Positions 7,729 to 18,100 of a stretch of DNA of 64,000 nt are shown piece by piece. Made by a program: the position numbers and the translations under genes. This DNA comes from Rhizobium oryziradicis (GTDB lineage Bacteria; Pseudomonadota; Alphaproteobacteria; Rhizobiales; Rhizobiaceae), in assembly GCF_001939045.1 (NCBI RefSeq), contig NZ_MKIM01000031.1:62001-126000 (forward strand), written 5' to 3'. Numbering within the stretch: position 1 is the first letter of the stretch; each line of letters opens with the position of its first letter. The notes beneath the pieces were generated by a model. That model was not told where the DNA came from. It searched no databases and saw only the letters and a list, made by a program, of their open reading frames with translations.

Positions 7729-10345
7729 TGTTCACAATCCTCTGCGGAACCACGATAATTTTCTTCGGGCTTTGGCCCTGAAGAGCGGCTTTGACGGCAT
7801 CCAGATCAAGCGCCGCTTGGCTGACGGTATTTTGATCTGCATCGCGCGCGATTGTCAATTCAGCCCGCTTCTTGCCATTGATTTGCACCGGCATCATGAC
7901 ATCGTTTTCAGCCACGAGATCAGCGATAAACACCGGCCAGTCGGCCTTGGCCACCAGACCCTGATTGCCCAACACGCTCCAGCATTCTTCCGCTAGATGC
8001 GGTGTCATGGGGGCAACGATCTGGATCAGGATTTCGGTGGCATTGCGCACGGCAGCAGTAAAGGCTGCGTCGGCCGTGCCAGCAGCCACCTTGGTGAGTG
8101 GGTTGGCAAGGGTGTTGACCAGCTCATAAATGCGCGCCACAGCCTTGTTGAAGGCCAGTTTATCAAGATCGGCTTGCACCGCTTGCAGCGTCTTGTGCGC
8201 AGCCTGAGACACGGCTTTGCCTTCGCCATCCAGCGCGGGCTTTGCCGCAACAGCCGAGAGATGGATTGCCGCTTCCGAGATCAGGCGCCAGACGCGCTGC
8301 ACGAAGCGGTGCGCACCCTCGACACCGGCCTCAGACCAGATCACGTCGCGGTCTGGCGGAGAGTCAGACAACACGAAGAAACGCGCGGTATCAGCACCAT
8401 AGGAGGCAATAATATCATCGGGATCGACGACATTTTTCTTCGACTTCGACATTTTCTCGATTGAGCCGATGGTGACTTCTTCGTCGGAGCTCAAAAGATA
8501 GGCCTTGCGGACGCCGTCTTTTTCTTCAATGCGAATGTCAGCGGGCGCAACCCAATGACCATTTGCGCCCTCGCCTAAGCGATAGGTTTCATGCACCACC
8601 ATGCCCTGCGTGAACAGGCTCTTGAACGGCTCGCTCACCGCCACATGGCCGGTTTCGCGCATGGCGCGGGTGAAGAAACGCGAATAGAGCAGATGCAGGA
8701 TCGCGTGTTCAATACCACCGATATATTGATCGACTGGCAGCCAATGGTTGGCAATGGCCGGATCGGTCGGATTAGCCTCGTTTGGTGCCGTGAAGCGGGT
8801 GTAATACCAGCTGGAATCGACGAACGTATCCATGGTGTCGGTTTCACGCCGGGCAGGCTTGCCGCAGCAGGGGCAGGCAACAAAACGCCAGGTGGGGTGG
8901 CGATCCAGCGGATTGCCGGGCACATCGAATGTCACATCATCGGGCAGCTTGACCGGCAGATCGGCCTTGGGCACCGGCACCACGCCGCAGTCTTCGCAAT
9001 GGATGACCGGGATTGGGCAGCCCCAATAACGCTGGCGCGAAATGCCCCAGTCGCGCAGACGGAAATTGACCTTGCGTTCGCCCACCGGGGCACCATTCAG
9101 CTGTTCAGCGCTGAGCTTACTGGCCACTGTTTCAAACGCTTCATCGGTGGTCATGCCGTCGAGGAAGCGTGAATTGATCATCACGCCGTCTTCGACATAG
9201 GCGGTGTCGCCGACGGTGAAGCTGGCTGCATCGCCATCCTTTGGCATGACAACAGGCACAACGGGCAAATCATATTTGCGAGCGAAATCAAGGTCGCGCT
9301 GGTCGCCAGACGGGCAGCCGAAGATGGCGCCCGTGCCGTAATCCATCAGCACGAAATTGGCGACATAGACGGGCAGCTCCCAAGCAGGGTCCAGCGGGTG
9401 CTTGACCTTAATGCCGGTGTCGATGCCCTTTTTCTCGGCGGTTTCGAGTGCTGCCAGCGAGGTGCCGGCGCGGCGGCATTCGTCACAGAAAGCAGCAACG
9501 GCTTCGTTGCTCTCGGACACGGCCTTGGCCAGCGGATGGTCTGCAGCGATGGCGAGGAAAGACGCACCAAACAAGGTGTCAGGACGGGTGGTGTAGACTT
9601 GAACGTCAGAGAAGCCTTCTGGAGCCTTTCCGGCCAAAGCCCAACGAACCGTCAGGCCTTCAGAGCGACCAATCCAGTTTTTCTGCATCAGGCGCACTTT
9701 TTCCGGCCACTGATCCAGCGTGTCCAGGGCATCCAGCAGGTCTTGGGCAAAATCGGTGATCTTAAAGAACCACTGCGTCAACTCGCGCTGCTCAACCAGC
9801 GCGCCAGAGCGCCAGCCGCGGCCATCAATCACCTGTTCATTGGCCAGAACGGTGTTGTCAATCGGATCCCAGTTGACCTTGGATTGTTTGCGATAGATCA
9901 GGCCCTTTTCCATCATATCGATGAAAAGATGCTGCTGCTGCTGATAATATTCCACGTCGCAGGTGGCGAATTCACGGGTCCAGTCCAAAGACAGGCCCAT
10001 GGATTTCAGTTGCGCGCGCATGGCGGCGATATTCTGATAGGTCCAATCCTTGGGATGGACATTGTTTTGCATGGCGGCATTTTCGGCCGGCATGCCGAAG
10101 GCATCCCAGCCCATCGGATGCAGAACATTATAACCACGGGCGCGTTTATAGCGGGCAACGACATCGCCCAGCGCATAATTGCGCACGTGGCCAATGTGAA
10201 TGCGGCCCGATGGATAGGGAAACATCTCGAGGACATAATATTTTTCGCGCGGGTCTTTGCTGTCGGTTTCAAAGACCTTGGCCTCAGCCCATTTTTCCTG
10301 CCAGCGAGGCTCTGTATCGCGCGGATTGTAACGTTCTGTGCTCAT
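7718..10345 (-). CDS. leuS: Leucyl-tRNA synthetase
   Basis: Class I synthetase charging tRNA-Leu. HIGH is at residues 50-53, in PYPSGRIHIGH, and KMSKSKKN is at about residue 631. Between them lies a large CP1 editing domain and a zinc-like cluster with several CxxC pairs. ATG 10345 gives 875 residues beginning MSTERYNPRD, the family's start; an in-frame ATG 60 bases upstream would add a non-conserved tail. The gene heads the leuS-lptE-holA cluster and is divergent from the PLP homeostasis gene. Confidence 0.97.
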   Translation of the reverse strand: MSTERYNPRDTEPRWQEKWAEAKVFETDSKDPREKYYVLEMFPYPSGRIHIGHVRNYALGDVVARYKRARGYNVLHPMGWDAFGMPAENAAMQNNVHPKDWTYQNIAAMRAQLKSMGLSLDWTREFATCDVEYYQQQQHLFIDMMEKGLIYRKQSKVNWDPIDNTVLANEQVIDGRGWRSGALVEQRELTQWFFKITDFAQDLLDALDTLDQWPEKVRLMQKNWIGRSEGLTVRWALAGKAPEGFSDVQVYTTRPDTLFGASFLAIAADHPLAKAVSESNEAVAAFCDECRRAGTSLAALETAEKKGIDTGIKVKHPLDPAWELPVYVANFVLMDYGTGAIFGCPSGDQRDLDFARKYDLPVVPVVMPKDGDAASFTVGDTAYVEDGVMINSRFLDGMTTDEAFETVASKLSAEQLNGAPVGERKVNFRLRDWGISRQRYWGCPIPVIHCEDCGVVPVPKADLPVKLPDDVTFDVPGNPLDRHPTWRFVACPCCGKPARRETDTMDTFVDSSWYYTRFTAPNEANPTDPAIANHWLPVDQYIGGIEHAILHLLYSRFFTRAMRETGHVAVSEPFKSLFTQGMVVHETYRLGEGANGHWVAPADIRIEEKDGVRKAYLLSSDEEVTIGSIEKMSKSKKNVVDPDDIIASYGADTARFFVLSDSPPDRDVIWSEAGVEGAHRFVQRVWRLISEAAIHLSAVAAKPALDGEGKAVSQAAHKTLQAVQADLDKLAFNKAVARIYELVNTLANPLTKVAAGTADAAFTAAVRNATEILIQIVAPMTPHLAEECWSVLGNQGLVAKADWPVFIADLVAENDVMMPVQINGKKRAELTIARDADQNTVSQAALDLDAVKAALQGQSPKKIIVVPQRIVNIVV

Positions 10346-10533
10346 CAATGTGCGTCCGGATTCAATCTGTATCTTTGGTGTCAAATTTGGTTGGACCTTC
10401 ATCATGAAACAAGCCTAACGTCAAGGTTTTGGGCTTGAACAAGCCTTTTTCCTGCCTGTGCTTGCGGCTCTGGCTCTTGTGTTTCTTCTCGGCTATCGTG
10501 AAAACAGCATGGAATGAGACAAGATGGGTTTGG

Positions 10534-11196
10534 ATGATGACGATTGAAGAACGACTGGCCGAGGTGAAGGCCAATATTGCGCAAGCTGCAAAAGAGGCAG
10601 ATCGCAAGCCGGAGGCCGTGCAATTGGTTGCCGTGTCGAAAACCTTCGATGCTGACCATATCCGGCCTGTGATTGCCCAGGGCCAGCGGGTATTTGGTGA
10701 AAACCGGGTGCAGGAAGCACAGGGAAAATGGCCAGAGCTGAAATCCGAGACAGTCGGAATTGAGCTGCATCTGATTGGCCCCCTGCAATCCAACAAGGCC
10801 GCCGATGCAGTTGCGCTGTTTGACGTGATCGAAACGGTGGACCGTGAAAAAATTGCCCGCGCACTGGCGGATGAAATGAAAAAGCAGGGAAAAACCCCTT
10901 TGCTTTACGTGCAGGTCAACACCGGGCTTGAGCCACAAAAGGCCGGGATTGATCCCCGCGAAACCATTGCTTTCGTTGAGATGTGCCGAAAAGAGCTTGG
11001 GCTTTCCATTGAAGGCCTGATGTGTATTCCGCCAGCCGATGAAAACCCCGGCCCTCATTTTGCGCTGCTGGAAAAGCTTGCACAGCAATGCGGTGTTGGC
11101 AAATTGTCCATGGGCATGTCGGGTGATTACGAGACGGCCATTGCTTTTGGTGCCACAAGCGTCAGGGTTGGGTCTGCTATATTTGGCAACCGTTGA
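10534..11196 (+). CDS. PLP homeostasis protein (YggS/PROSC family)
   Basis: Pyridoxal-phosphate-binding protein without known enzyme activity, which buffers PLP and affects amino-acid pools. Starting at ATG 10534 (or 10537) it has 220 residues. The PLP lysine falls at residue 36 in LVAVSK, the same number as in E. coli YggS; HLIGPLQSNK and the C-terminal SMGMSGDYE-AI phosphate-binding region follow. The reading frame is open back to 10429, but that extension overlaps the leuS promoter region and is not conserved-looking. A strong terminator follows. Confidence 0.93.
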   Translation: MMTIEERLAEVKANIAQAAKEADRKPEAVQLVAVSKTFDADHIRPVIAQGQRVFGENRVQEAQGKWPELKSETVGIELHLIGPLQSNKAADAVALFDVIETVDREKIARALADEMKKQGKTPLLYVQVNTGLEPQKAGIDPRETIAFVEMCRKELGLSIEGLMCIPPADENPGPHFALLEKLAQQCGVGKLSMGMSGDYETAIAFGATSVRVGSAIFGNR

Positions 11197-11247
11197 TTTT
11201 GTTTATAAGTAATATAGAATAAAAAGGCGACGGCCTGAGCATCAAAG

Positions 11248-11281
11248 AAAAACCCCGGAGCCATGGCTTCCGGGGTTTTTT
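11248..11281. terminator. Bidirectional terminator between convergent genes
   Basis: AAAACCCCGGA-GCCATGGC-TTCCGGGGTTTTTT forms a long GC stem flanked by A and T runs, so it can serve both the YggS-family gene (plus) and trcR (minus). Confidence 0.92.
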
Positions 11282-11310
11282 GATATTTCAGTTTTATGAA
11301 TCGAAAACAA

Positions 11311-12009
11311 TCAGAACTGATCGTCTTCCTCTTCATCCTTGCGGTCGGAAGACAGCGACTTGAGCTTGGCAAATACGGCGTTGGCGTCGATTTCCTTCTC
11401 TTCTTCCTGCGCGTAGAAATCGAGATGTTCGGTGGCAGACGCTGCCTGCAATGTGGCGCCCAGTTCGGCGGCCGTTGGCAGAGGACGGCCCTTGGAGGCC
11501 TTTTCAACTTCCATATCCAGATCAATCTGGCTGCACAGGCCCAGCGTGACCGGGTCCATCGGTGCAAGGTTGGTGGAGTTCCAGTGGGTGCGCTCGCGGA
11601 TCTGCTCGATGGTGCTCTTGGTGGTGCCAACCAGGCGCGAAATCTGCGTGTCTTTCAGTTCAGGATGATTGCGCACCAGCCAGAGAATGGCATTGGGGCG
11701 GTCCTGACGCTTGGACACTGGTGTGTAGCGTGGGCCGCGGCGCTTGGATTCTGGCACGCGCACCTTTGGCTCTGAGACTTTGAGCTTATAGTTGATGTCT
11801 TTTTCGGCGCGGGCAATCTCATCGCGGGAGAGCTGGCCTGTCGAAATCGGATCAAGCCCCTTGATGCCTGTCGCTGCTTCGCCGTCCGCAATTGCCTTGA
11901 TTTCAAGCGGGTGCATTTTGCAGAACTGGGCAATCTGATCGAATGACAGCGCCGTGTTGTCGACGAGCCATACAGCTGTTGCCTTGGGCATGAGCAGTGT
12001 TTGGGCCAT
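11311..12009 (-). CDS. trcR: Cell-cycle transcriptional regulator TrcR (DUF1013)
   Basis: Alphaproteobacterial DUF1013 protein, described as the cell-cycle-controlled regulator TrcR. From ATG 12009 it has 232 residues beginning MAQTLLMPKATAVWL. It carries two HTH-like stretches, LSFDQIAQFCKMHPLEIKAI and LKDTQISRLVGTTKSTIEQI, and an acidic C-terminal tail (KDEEEDDQF). The frame extends 49 codons upstream, but GAAGGA lies about ten bases before 12009 and the protein family starts there. It is monocistronic, convergent with the YggS-family gene and divergent from acs. Confidence 0.92.
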   Translation of the reverse strand: MAQTLLMPKATAVWLVDNTALSFDQIAQFCKMHPLEIKAIADGEAATGIKGLDPISTGQLSRDEIARAEKDINYKLKVSEPKVRVPESKRRGPRYTPVSKRQDRPNAILWLVRNHPELKDTQISRLVGTTKSTIEQIRERTHWNSTNLAPMDPVTLGLCSQIDLDMEVEKASKGRPLPTAAELGATLQAASATEHLDFYAQEEEKEIDANAVFAKLKSLSSDRKDEEEDDQF

Positions 12010-12347
12010 GAACTTACAATCCTTCTGTAGGTCCGCGGCGGGTGTCGCGGGCCGTGGATCAAACCACAATTTCCGGGAATTCGGTCTTCTCATACTCTTA
12101 TTGTCGCAGAAATGCAATTCTTTGCAGCAGAAATGACCTTCGTCTAATTGATGCAATGCGTTGAACTGCTATGAATCATTCGAGGATGTACGAAAGTGTG
12201 ACGTGATTTTGCCAAGGCATCATGCTCTACATGGGTGAGCAAGCATGACCATGGCGTGGCAAATTCGCCTGTGCATCAAGGCATAATTCGGAGAGCGTGG
12301 AGATCTCCGCAAGCCCTTTCGGGCTAAATCATATGAGGAGGATTGCG
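12010..12347. other. Divergent intergenic region trcR/acs
   Basis: 338 bases without a convincing gene. It must hold promoters for both trcR and acs. I see a small hairpin AGCCCTTTCGGGCT (12312-12325) just before the acs ribosome-binding site. No operator could be assigned. Confidence 0.5.
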
Positions 12348-14303
12348 ATGTCGGCCAAGATTTATCCCGTTTTGAAATCGGCCAAAGCCCAGGCGATGAT
12401 CGACAGTGACAAGTATCTGAAATGGTACGAAGAAAGTGTCGAAGAGCCTGAGAAGTTCTGGTCCAAGCATGGCAAGCGCATTGATTGGTATAAGCCCTAC
12501 ACCAAGGCCAAGAACACCAGTTTCAAAGGCAAGGTCTCCATCAAGTGGTTTGAAGATGGCCTGACCAATGTGTCTTACAACTGCATTGATCGGCACTTGA
12601 AAACCCATGGTGAGCGCACGGCCATTATCTGGGAAGGGGATAATCCCTATATCGACAAGCGCATCACCTATAATCAGCTTTATGAAAATGTCTGCCGCCT
12701 GGCCAATGTGCTGAAAGCCAATGGCGTCAAAAAGGGTGATCGCGTCACCATCTATATGCCCATGGTGCCGGAAGCGACCTATGCCATGCTGGCCTGCGCG
12801 CGCATTGGCGCTGTGCATTCGGTGGTGTTTGGCGGCTTTTCGCCCGAAGCTCTCGCTGGCCGCATTGTCGATTGTGAATCGACCTTTGTGATCACCTGTG
12901 ACGAGGGCGTGCGCGGCGGCAAGCCTGTGGCGCTGAAAGAAAACACCGACATCGCCATTGATATTGCTGCCAAGCAATATGTGATCGTCAACAAGGTTCT
13001 GGTGGTGCGCCGCACCGGCGGCAAGGTTGGCTGGGCACCGGGTCGCGATCTTTGGTATCATCAGGAAGTCGCCAAGGTGAAGCCGGAATGCCCGCCAGTG
13101 AAAATGAAGGCGGAAGATCCGCTGTTTATTCTCTACACTTCTGGCTCCACCGGCAAGCCCAAAGGCGTGTTGCACACCACGGGCGGCTACCTTGTCTACG
13201 TCGCCATGACCCACGAATATGTGTTTGATTACAAGGATGGTGAAGTGTTCTGGTGCTCGGCCGACGTGGGCTGGGTGACGGGCCATTCCTATATCGTCTA
13301 TGGGCCGCTGGCCAATTGCGCTACCACGGTGATGTTTGAAGGTGTGCCGAATTTTCCCGATCAGGGGCGGTTCTGGGAAATTGTCGACAAGCATAAGGTC
13401 AATATTTTCTACACGGCTCCCACCGCCATTCGTTCCCTCATGGGGGCCGGTGATGAGTTTGTGAAGCGGTCTTCGCGGTCTTCCTTGCGCCTGCTGGGAT
13501 CGGTGGGTGAGCCGATCAATCCGGAAGCCTGGGAATGGTATTACAACGTGGTGGGCGAGAAGCGCTGCCCGATTGTCGATACCTGGTGGCAGACGGAAAC
13601 CGGCGGTATTTTGATTAGCCCCCTGCCCGGCGCAACCGATATGAAACCCGGATCGGCCACGCGGCCTTTCTTTGGTGTCAAGCCGCAACTGGTTGATAAT
13701 GAAGGCAATATGCTGGACGGTCCAGCCGATGGCAATCTGTGCATCACCGACAGCTGGCCGGGTCAGGCCCGCACGATCTATGGCGATCACAGCCGGTTTG
13801 TGCAGACCTATTTCTCGACTTATAAGGGGAAATATTTCACCGGCGATGGCTGCCGTCGCGATGAGGATGGCTATTACTGGATCACGGGCCGTGTGGATGA
13901 CGTTCTGAATGTATCGGGCCACCGTCTCGGTACTGCCGAAGTTGAATCAGCACTAGTGTCGCATCATCTTGTGTCTGAGGCCGCCGTGGTGGGCTATCCC
14001 CATGCCATCAAGGGCCAGGGCATCTATTGCTATGTCACGCTGATGGCGGGTCATGAGAGCAATGAGGAGCTGCGGCAAACCCTGATCAAGCATGTACGCG
14101 CCGAGATTGGGCCAATTGCAGCACCCGACAAGATCCAGTTTGCACCGGGACTGCCCAAAACCCGGTCGGGCAAAATCATGCGTCGAATTCTGCGCAAAAT
14201 CGCAGAAGATGATTTTGGTGCCTTGGGGGATACATCCACATTGGCCGATCCGGGCGTTGTGGATGATCTGATCGCCAACCGCCAAAACAAGATCAATGCC
14301 TGA
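12348..14303 (+). CDS. acs: Acetyl-CoA synthetase
   Basis: Activates acetate to acetyl-CoA through acetyl-AMP. GAGGAGG at 12334-12340 marks ATG 12348 and gives 651 residues, the standard length. The adenylate-forming P-loop YTSGSTGKPKG and the motif DTWWQTETGG are present. The C-terminal PKTRSGKIMRR contains the catalytic lysine that is the target of reversible acetylation in this family. It is monocistronic and followed by a terminator. Its product feeds the TCA cycle and the phaAB pathway encoded at the right end of the window. Confidence 0.97.
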   Translation: MSAKIYPVLKSAKAQAMIDSDKYLKWYEESVEEPEKFWSKHGKRIDWYKPYTKAKNTSFKGKVSIKWFEDGLTNVSYNCIDRHLKTHGERTAIIWEGDNPYIDKRITYNQLYENVCRLANVLKANGVKKGDRVTIYMPMVPEATYAMLACARIGAVHSVVFGGFSPEALAGRIVDCESTFVITCDEGVRGGKPVALKENTDIAIDIAAKQYVIVNKVLVVRRTGGKVGWAPGRDLWYHQEVAKVKPECPPVKMKAEDPLFILYTSGSTGKPKGVLHTTGGYLVYVAMTHEYVFDYKDGEVFWCSADVGWVTGHSYIVYGPLANCATTVMFEGVPNFPDQGRFWEIVDKHKVNIFYTAPTAIRSLMGAGDEFVKRSSRSSLRLLGSVGEPINPEAWEWYYNVVGEKRCPIVDTWWQTETGGILISPLPGATDMKPGSATRPFFGVKPQLVDNEGNMLDGPADGNLCITDSWPGQARTIYGDHSRFVQTYFSTYKGKYFTGDGCRRDEDGYYWITGRVDDVLNVSGHRLGTAEVESALVSHHLVSEAAVVGYPHAIKGQGIYCYVTLMAGHESNEELRQTLIKHVRAEIGPIAAPDKIQFAPGLPKTRSGKIMRRILRKIAEDDFGALGDTSTLADPGVVDDLIANRQNKINA

Positions 14304-14329
14304 TCACGGGATAAGCTTGGCAAGAGGGG

Positions 14330-14358
14330 AAGGGATGGGTATGCGCCCGTCCCTTTTT
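14330..14358 (+). terminator. Intrinsic terminator after acs
   Basis: AAGGGATGGG (14330-14339) pairs with CCCGTCCCTT (14346-14355), one wobble, followed by T residues to 14358. Confidence 0.8.
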
Positions 14359-14600
14359 CAAATGGCTACTGCTCTTTTCCCAATTGCCTTTCTCAGCGGC
14401 CTTTGGCCGTTATACTCAATTGACACAGGGCAGAGTGGGAATGGTACTCGTAATATGGGTGTAAAGAGATTATATGGAGAACTCTTAGGGTAGTTTTCGC
14501 GCCTCAGCCTCGGCAAGGTGAGATAAGCTATTGATTGTAAGCATGCCGTTTTCGCAAACATCTGCACGTTTGTGAGCGATATGCTGTAGCAGGAGTTTCC

Positions 14601-15044
14601 ATGGCCCGGATCGATCAATCCGATGACTGGCGCGAAAAGCATGCGCCGACCATTAGCACCTTCGAATCCCTTGCGATCGAGGCTTTTGGCACCTTGCCGA
14701 AAGAATTTCGGGATCTGACCGGTAATCTCACCATCGAAGTGGCTGATTTTCCAACGGATGATGTGTTTGAAGACATGGCATTGGAAACACCTTTCGATTT
14801 GCTTGGCCTGTTTGAAGGTCAGGGCTTGTCGGAGCGTTTCACCATGGACACGGGCGATTTGCCCAATAAGATTATTCTCTATCGCCGACCTATTCTCGAT
14901 TACTGGGCCGAAAATGACGAAACCTTGGGCGACATCGTCACCCACGTGCTGATCCACGAGATTGGCCACCATTTCGGCCTTTCCGACGATGACATGGAGC
15001 GGATTGAGGAAAACGATGATTCACCGTTGGGTGATCATTCCTGA
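14601..15044 (+). CDS. Small zincin-like metallopeptidase family protein (PF06262, DUF1025)
   Basis: 147 residues with a C-terminal zinc-protease motif HEIGHHFGLSDDD at about residues 120-132: HExxH plus a downstream acidic residue. The family is small, cytoplasmic (no signal peptide here) and of unknown substrate; possession of the motif suggests but does not prove proteolysis. AGGAG about seven bases upstream supports ATG 14601. The 240 bases between the acs terminator and this gene show no other gene. It is convergent with pyc across a terminator. Confidence 0.88.
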   Translation: MARIDQSDDWREKHAPTISTFESLAIEAFGTLPKEFRDLTGNLTIEVADFPTDDVFEDMALETPFDLLGLFEGQGLSERFTMDTGDLPNKIILYRRPILDYWAENDETLGDIVTHVLIHEIGHHFGLSDDDMERIEENDDSPLGDHS

Positions 15045-15064
15045 TAGGATCAAGGTTCTTGAAA

Positions 15065-15100
15065 TAGCGCCGCTGTCTCATTCGAAACAGCGGCGCTTTT
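15065..15100. terminator. Bidirectional terminator between zincin gene and pyc
   Basis: AGCGCCGCTGT (15066-15076) and ACAGCGGCGCT (15087-15097) form a perfect 11-base stem followed by TTTT on the plus strand. It lies between two convergent stops. Confidence 0.85.
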
Positions 15101-15105
15101 GTGTT

Positions 15106-18100
15106 TTATCCTTCAATCACGATCAACAGATCCTTGGCGTCGATCTGATCACCGTTTTTCACCAACACTTCTGCCACCTTGCCAGCTTTTTCGGCATGTA
15201 GCGCCGTTTCCATCTTCATGGCTTCAATCGAGAGCAGCACATCGCCTGCCTTGATCTGCTGGCCGCTTGAGACAAACACCCGCGAGATCACACCGGGCAT
15301 CGGCGCACCGACATGGTTAGTGTTCTCAGCCTCTGCCTTGCGCCGCACAGCCGCTGTTGCCGCCTGGCTGCGATCCGGCACCTTGATGCGCCGTGGCTGG
15401 CCGTTCAGCTCAAAAAACACCGTGACCAGACCTTGGGCATCCGGCGCGCTCGACGCCTGATTGACAATCACCAGCGTTTTGCCGCGCTCAATCTCGGCAA
15501 ACAATTCCGCGCCATCGGCAATGCCATAGAAGTAAGCGGGCGTTGGCAGAACGGAAACCGGACCATAGGTATCCGAGGCCAGAGCAAAATCTGTGAACAC
15601 CTTGGGATACATCAGATAGGAGGCAAATTCGAAATCATTGACGGGGCGTTCCAGCTTGTCTTCGATCACCTTGCGCTCGGCCTCAAGATCGGCTTCCTTC
15701 AACAGTGAGCCGGGGCGGACCGTGTAAGGCTGCTCACCCTTGAGGGCTTTCTTTTGCAGGGCCTGCGGCCAGCCACTTGGTTGTTGGCCAAGATCACCCT
15801 TCAGCATGGAGACAACCGAATCCGGGAAGGCAATGTCCTTTTGCGGATCTTGAACATCCTCGACTGTCAGATCCTGCGCTACCATCATTAGCGCCATATC
15901 ACCGACCACCTTGGAAGATGGTGTGACCTTGACGATATCACCAAACATCTGGTTGGCGTCGGCATAGGCCTGCGCCACTTCGTGCCAGCGGGTTTCAAGG
16001 CCAAGAGACCGTGCCTGCTCCTTGAGATTGGTAAACTGGCCGCCTGGCATCTCATGCAGATAGACTTCCGATGCCGGGCCTTTGAGATCGCTCTCAAAGG
16101 CCGCATATTGGCTGCGCACGGCTTCCCAATAGAAGGAAATGCGGCGGATCCATTCGGGATCAAGGCCGGATTCCCGCTCAGTGCCGTTGAGCGCTTCGAC
16201 AATCGAGCCAAGGCAAGGCTGCGATGTATTGCCAGACAGTGCATCCATGGCCGCATCCACGGCATCCACGCCCGCATCAATGGCCGCCAGCACGGTGGCG
16301 GCCGAAATGCCGGAGGTGTCATGGGTGTGGAAGTGAATAGGCAGGCTGGTGGCCTCGCGCAGCGCTTTGAACAGCACCCGTGCCGCCGCAGGCTTGAGCA
16401 ATCCGGCCATATCTTTCAGCGCAATGATATGGGCACCGGCTTTTTCCAACTCTACCGCCAGATTGGTATAATATTTCAGGTCGTATTTGGGCCGGGCGCT
16501 GTTGAGAAGATCGCCGGTGTAGCAAATGGTTGCTTCACACAGCTTGTTTTCTTCCTGCACGGCATCCATGGAGACGCGCATGTTATCGACCCAATTGAGG
16601 CAATCGAACACGCGGAACAGATCAATGCCGCCCTTGGCTGCTTGTCGGACGAAATATTTAACAACATTATCCGGGTAATTGGTGTAGCCCACGCCATTGG
16701 CACCGCGCAGCAGCATTTGCAACAGCAGGTTTGGTGCTCCTTCGCGCACCAGCGCCAGACGCTCCCACGGATCTTCCGTCAAAAAGCGCATGGACACGTC
16801 AAAGGTGGCACCGCCCCAGCATTCCAGCGACAACAGATTGGGAAGCGCGCGTGCATAAATTGGCGCAATCCGGGCAATATCGTGGGTGCGCATGCGGGTG
16901 GCCAGCAAGGACTGGTGGCCGTCGCGCATGGTGGTATCGGTGATCAGCACGCGCTTTTCATTGCGCATCCATTCGGAAAAGCCCTTTGGACCCAGGGCAT
17001 CGAGCTTTTGCTTGGTGCCGTCTTGAATGGTCCCCTCAATGTAGGGAAGCACAGGCTTTGCGGCCTTTTCCGATGGCTTTGGCCGGTTCTTGGTTTCCGG
17101 GTGGCCGTTCACGGTGACATCGGCCAGATAGGTCAACAGCTTGGTGGCGCGGTCTTGGCGCTTGACGTGCGAGAACAGTTCCGGTGTCGAATCGATAAAC
17201 CGGGTGGTGTAGGTGTTATCGCGAAATTTCGGATGGGTAATAATGGCTTCAAGGAAGGTTAGATTGGTAGCCACGCCGCGAATACGGAACTCGCGCAGCG
17301 CCCGGTCCATGCGGCTGATGGCCTCTTGCGGTGTGCTGCCAGCGGCTGTGACCTTGACCAGAAGTGGATCATAATACCGGGTAATGATCGCGCCGGTGTA
17401 GGCGGTGCCACCATCGAGCCGGATTCCGAAACCGGCGGCAGAGCGATAGGCAGTGATTCGGCCATAATCGGGAATGAAATTATGCTCGGGATCTTCCGTG
17501 GTCACGCGGCATTGCAGCGCATGGCCGTGCAGGCGAATGTCTTCCTGTTTGGGCACGCCCGATTCAGGTGTGCCAATGGCAAAGCCATCGAGAATGTGAA
17601 TCTGTGCTTTGACAATATCAATGCCAGTCACCACTTCCGTGACGGTGTGCTCCACCTGAATACGGGGATTGACCTCGATGAAATAGAATTTTCCGGTGTC
17701 GGCATCCATCAGATATTCGACGGTACCAGCACCAATATAGCCTGTGGCGCGGGCAATTTTCAAAGAATAATCGGCCAGTTCCTGCCGCTGGGTCTCGTTG
17801 AGGTAAGGAGCAGGCGCGCGCTCGACCACCTTTTGATTGCGGCGCTGCACCGAGCAATCGCGCTCAAAAAGATGCACGGCATTGCCATGGGTGTCGCCGA
17901 GAATCTGGCTTTCCACGTGGCGGGCGCGTTCCACCAGCTTTTCAAGATAGACTTCATCCTTGCCAAACGCGGCCTGCGCTTCGCGCTTGGCTTCCGTTAC
18001 TTCTTTCGCCAGATCGCCTTCGCTGCGGATCACGCGCATGCCGCGGCCGCCGCCGCCCCACGACGCTTTCAGCATCAGCGGATAGCCAATCTCGGCGGCC

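Noticed and set aside
10429..10533. N-terminal extension of the YggS-family protein with a hydrophobic, signal-like start
   Set aside because: The family is cytosolic and starts at the MTIEERL segment; the extension lacks a ribosome site and lies in the leuS promoter region.
14359..14600. Small gene between acs and the zincin gene
   Set aside because: Short frames exist but have no ribosome site or recognisable features.
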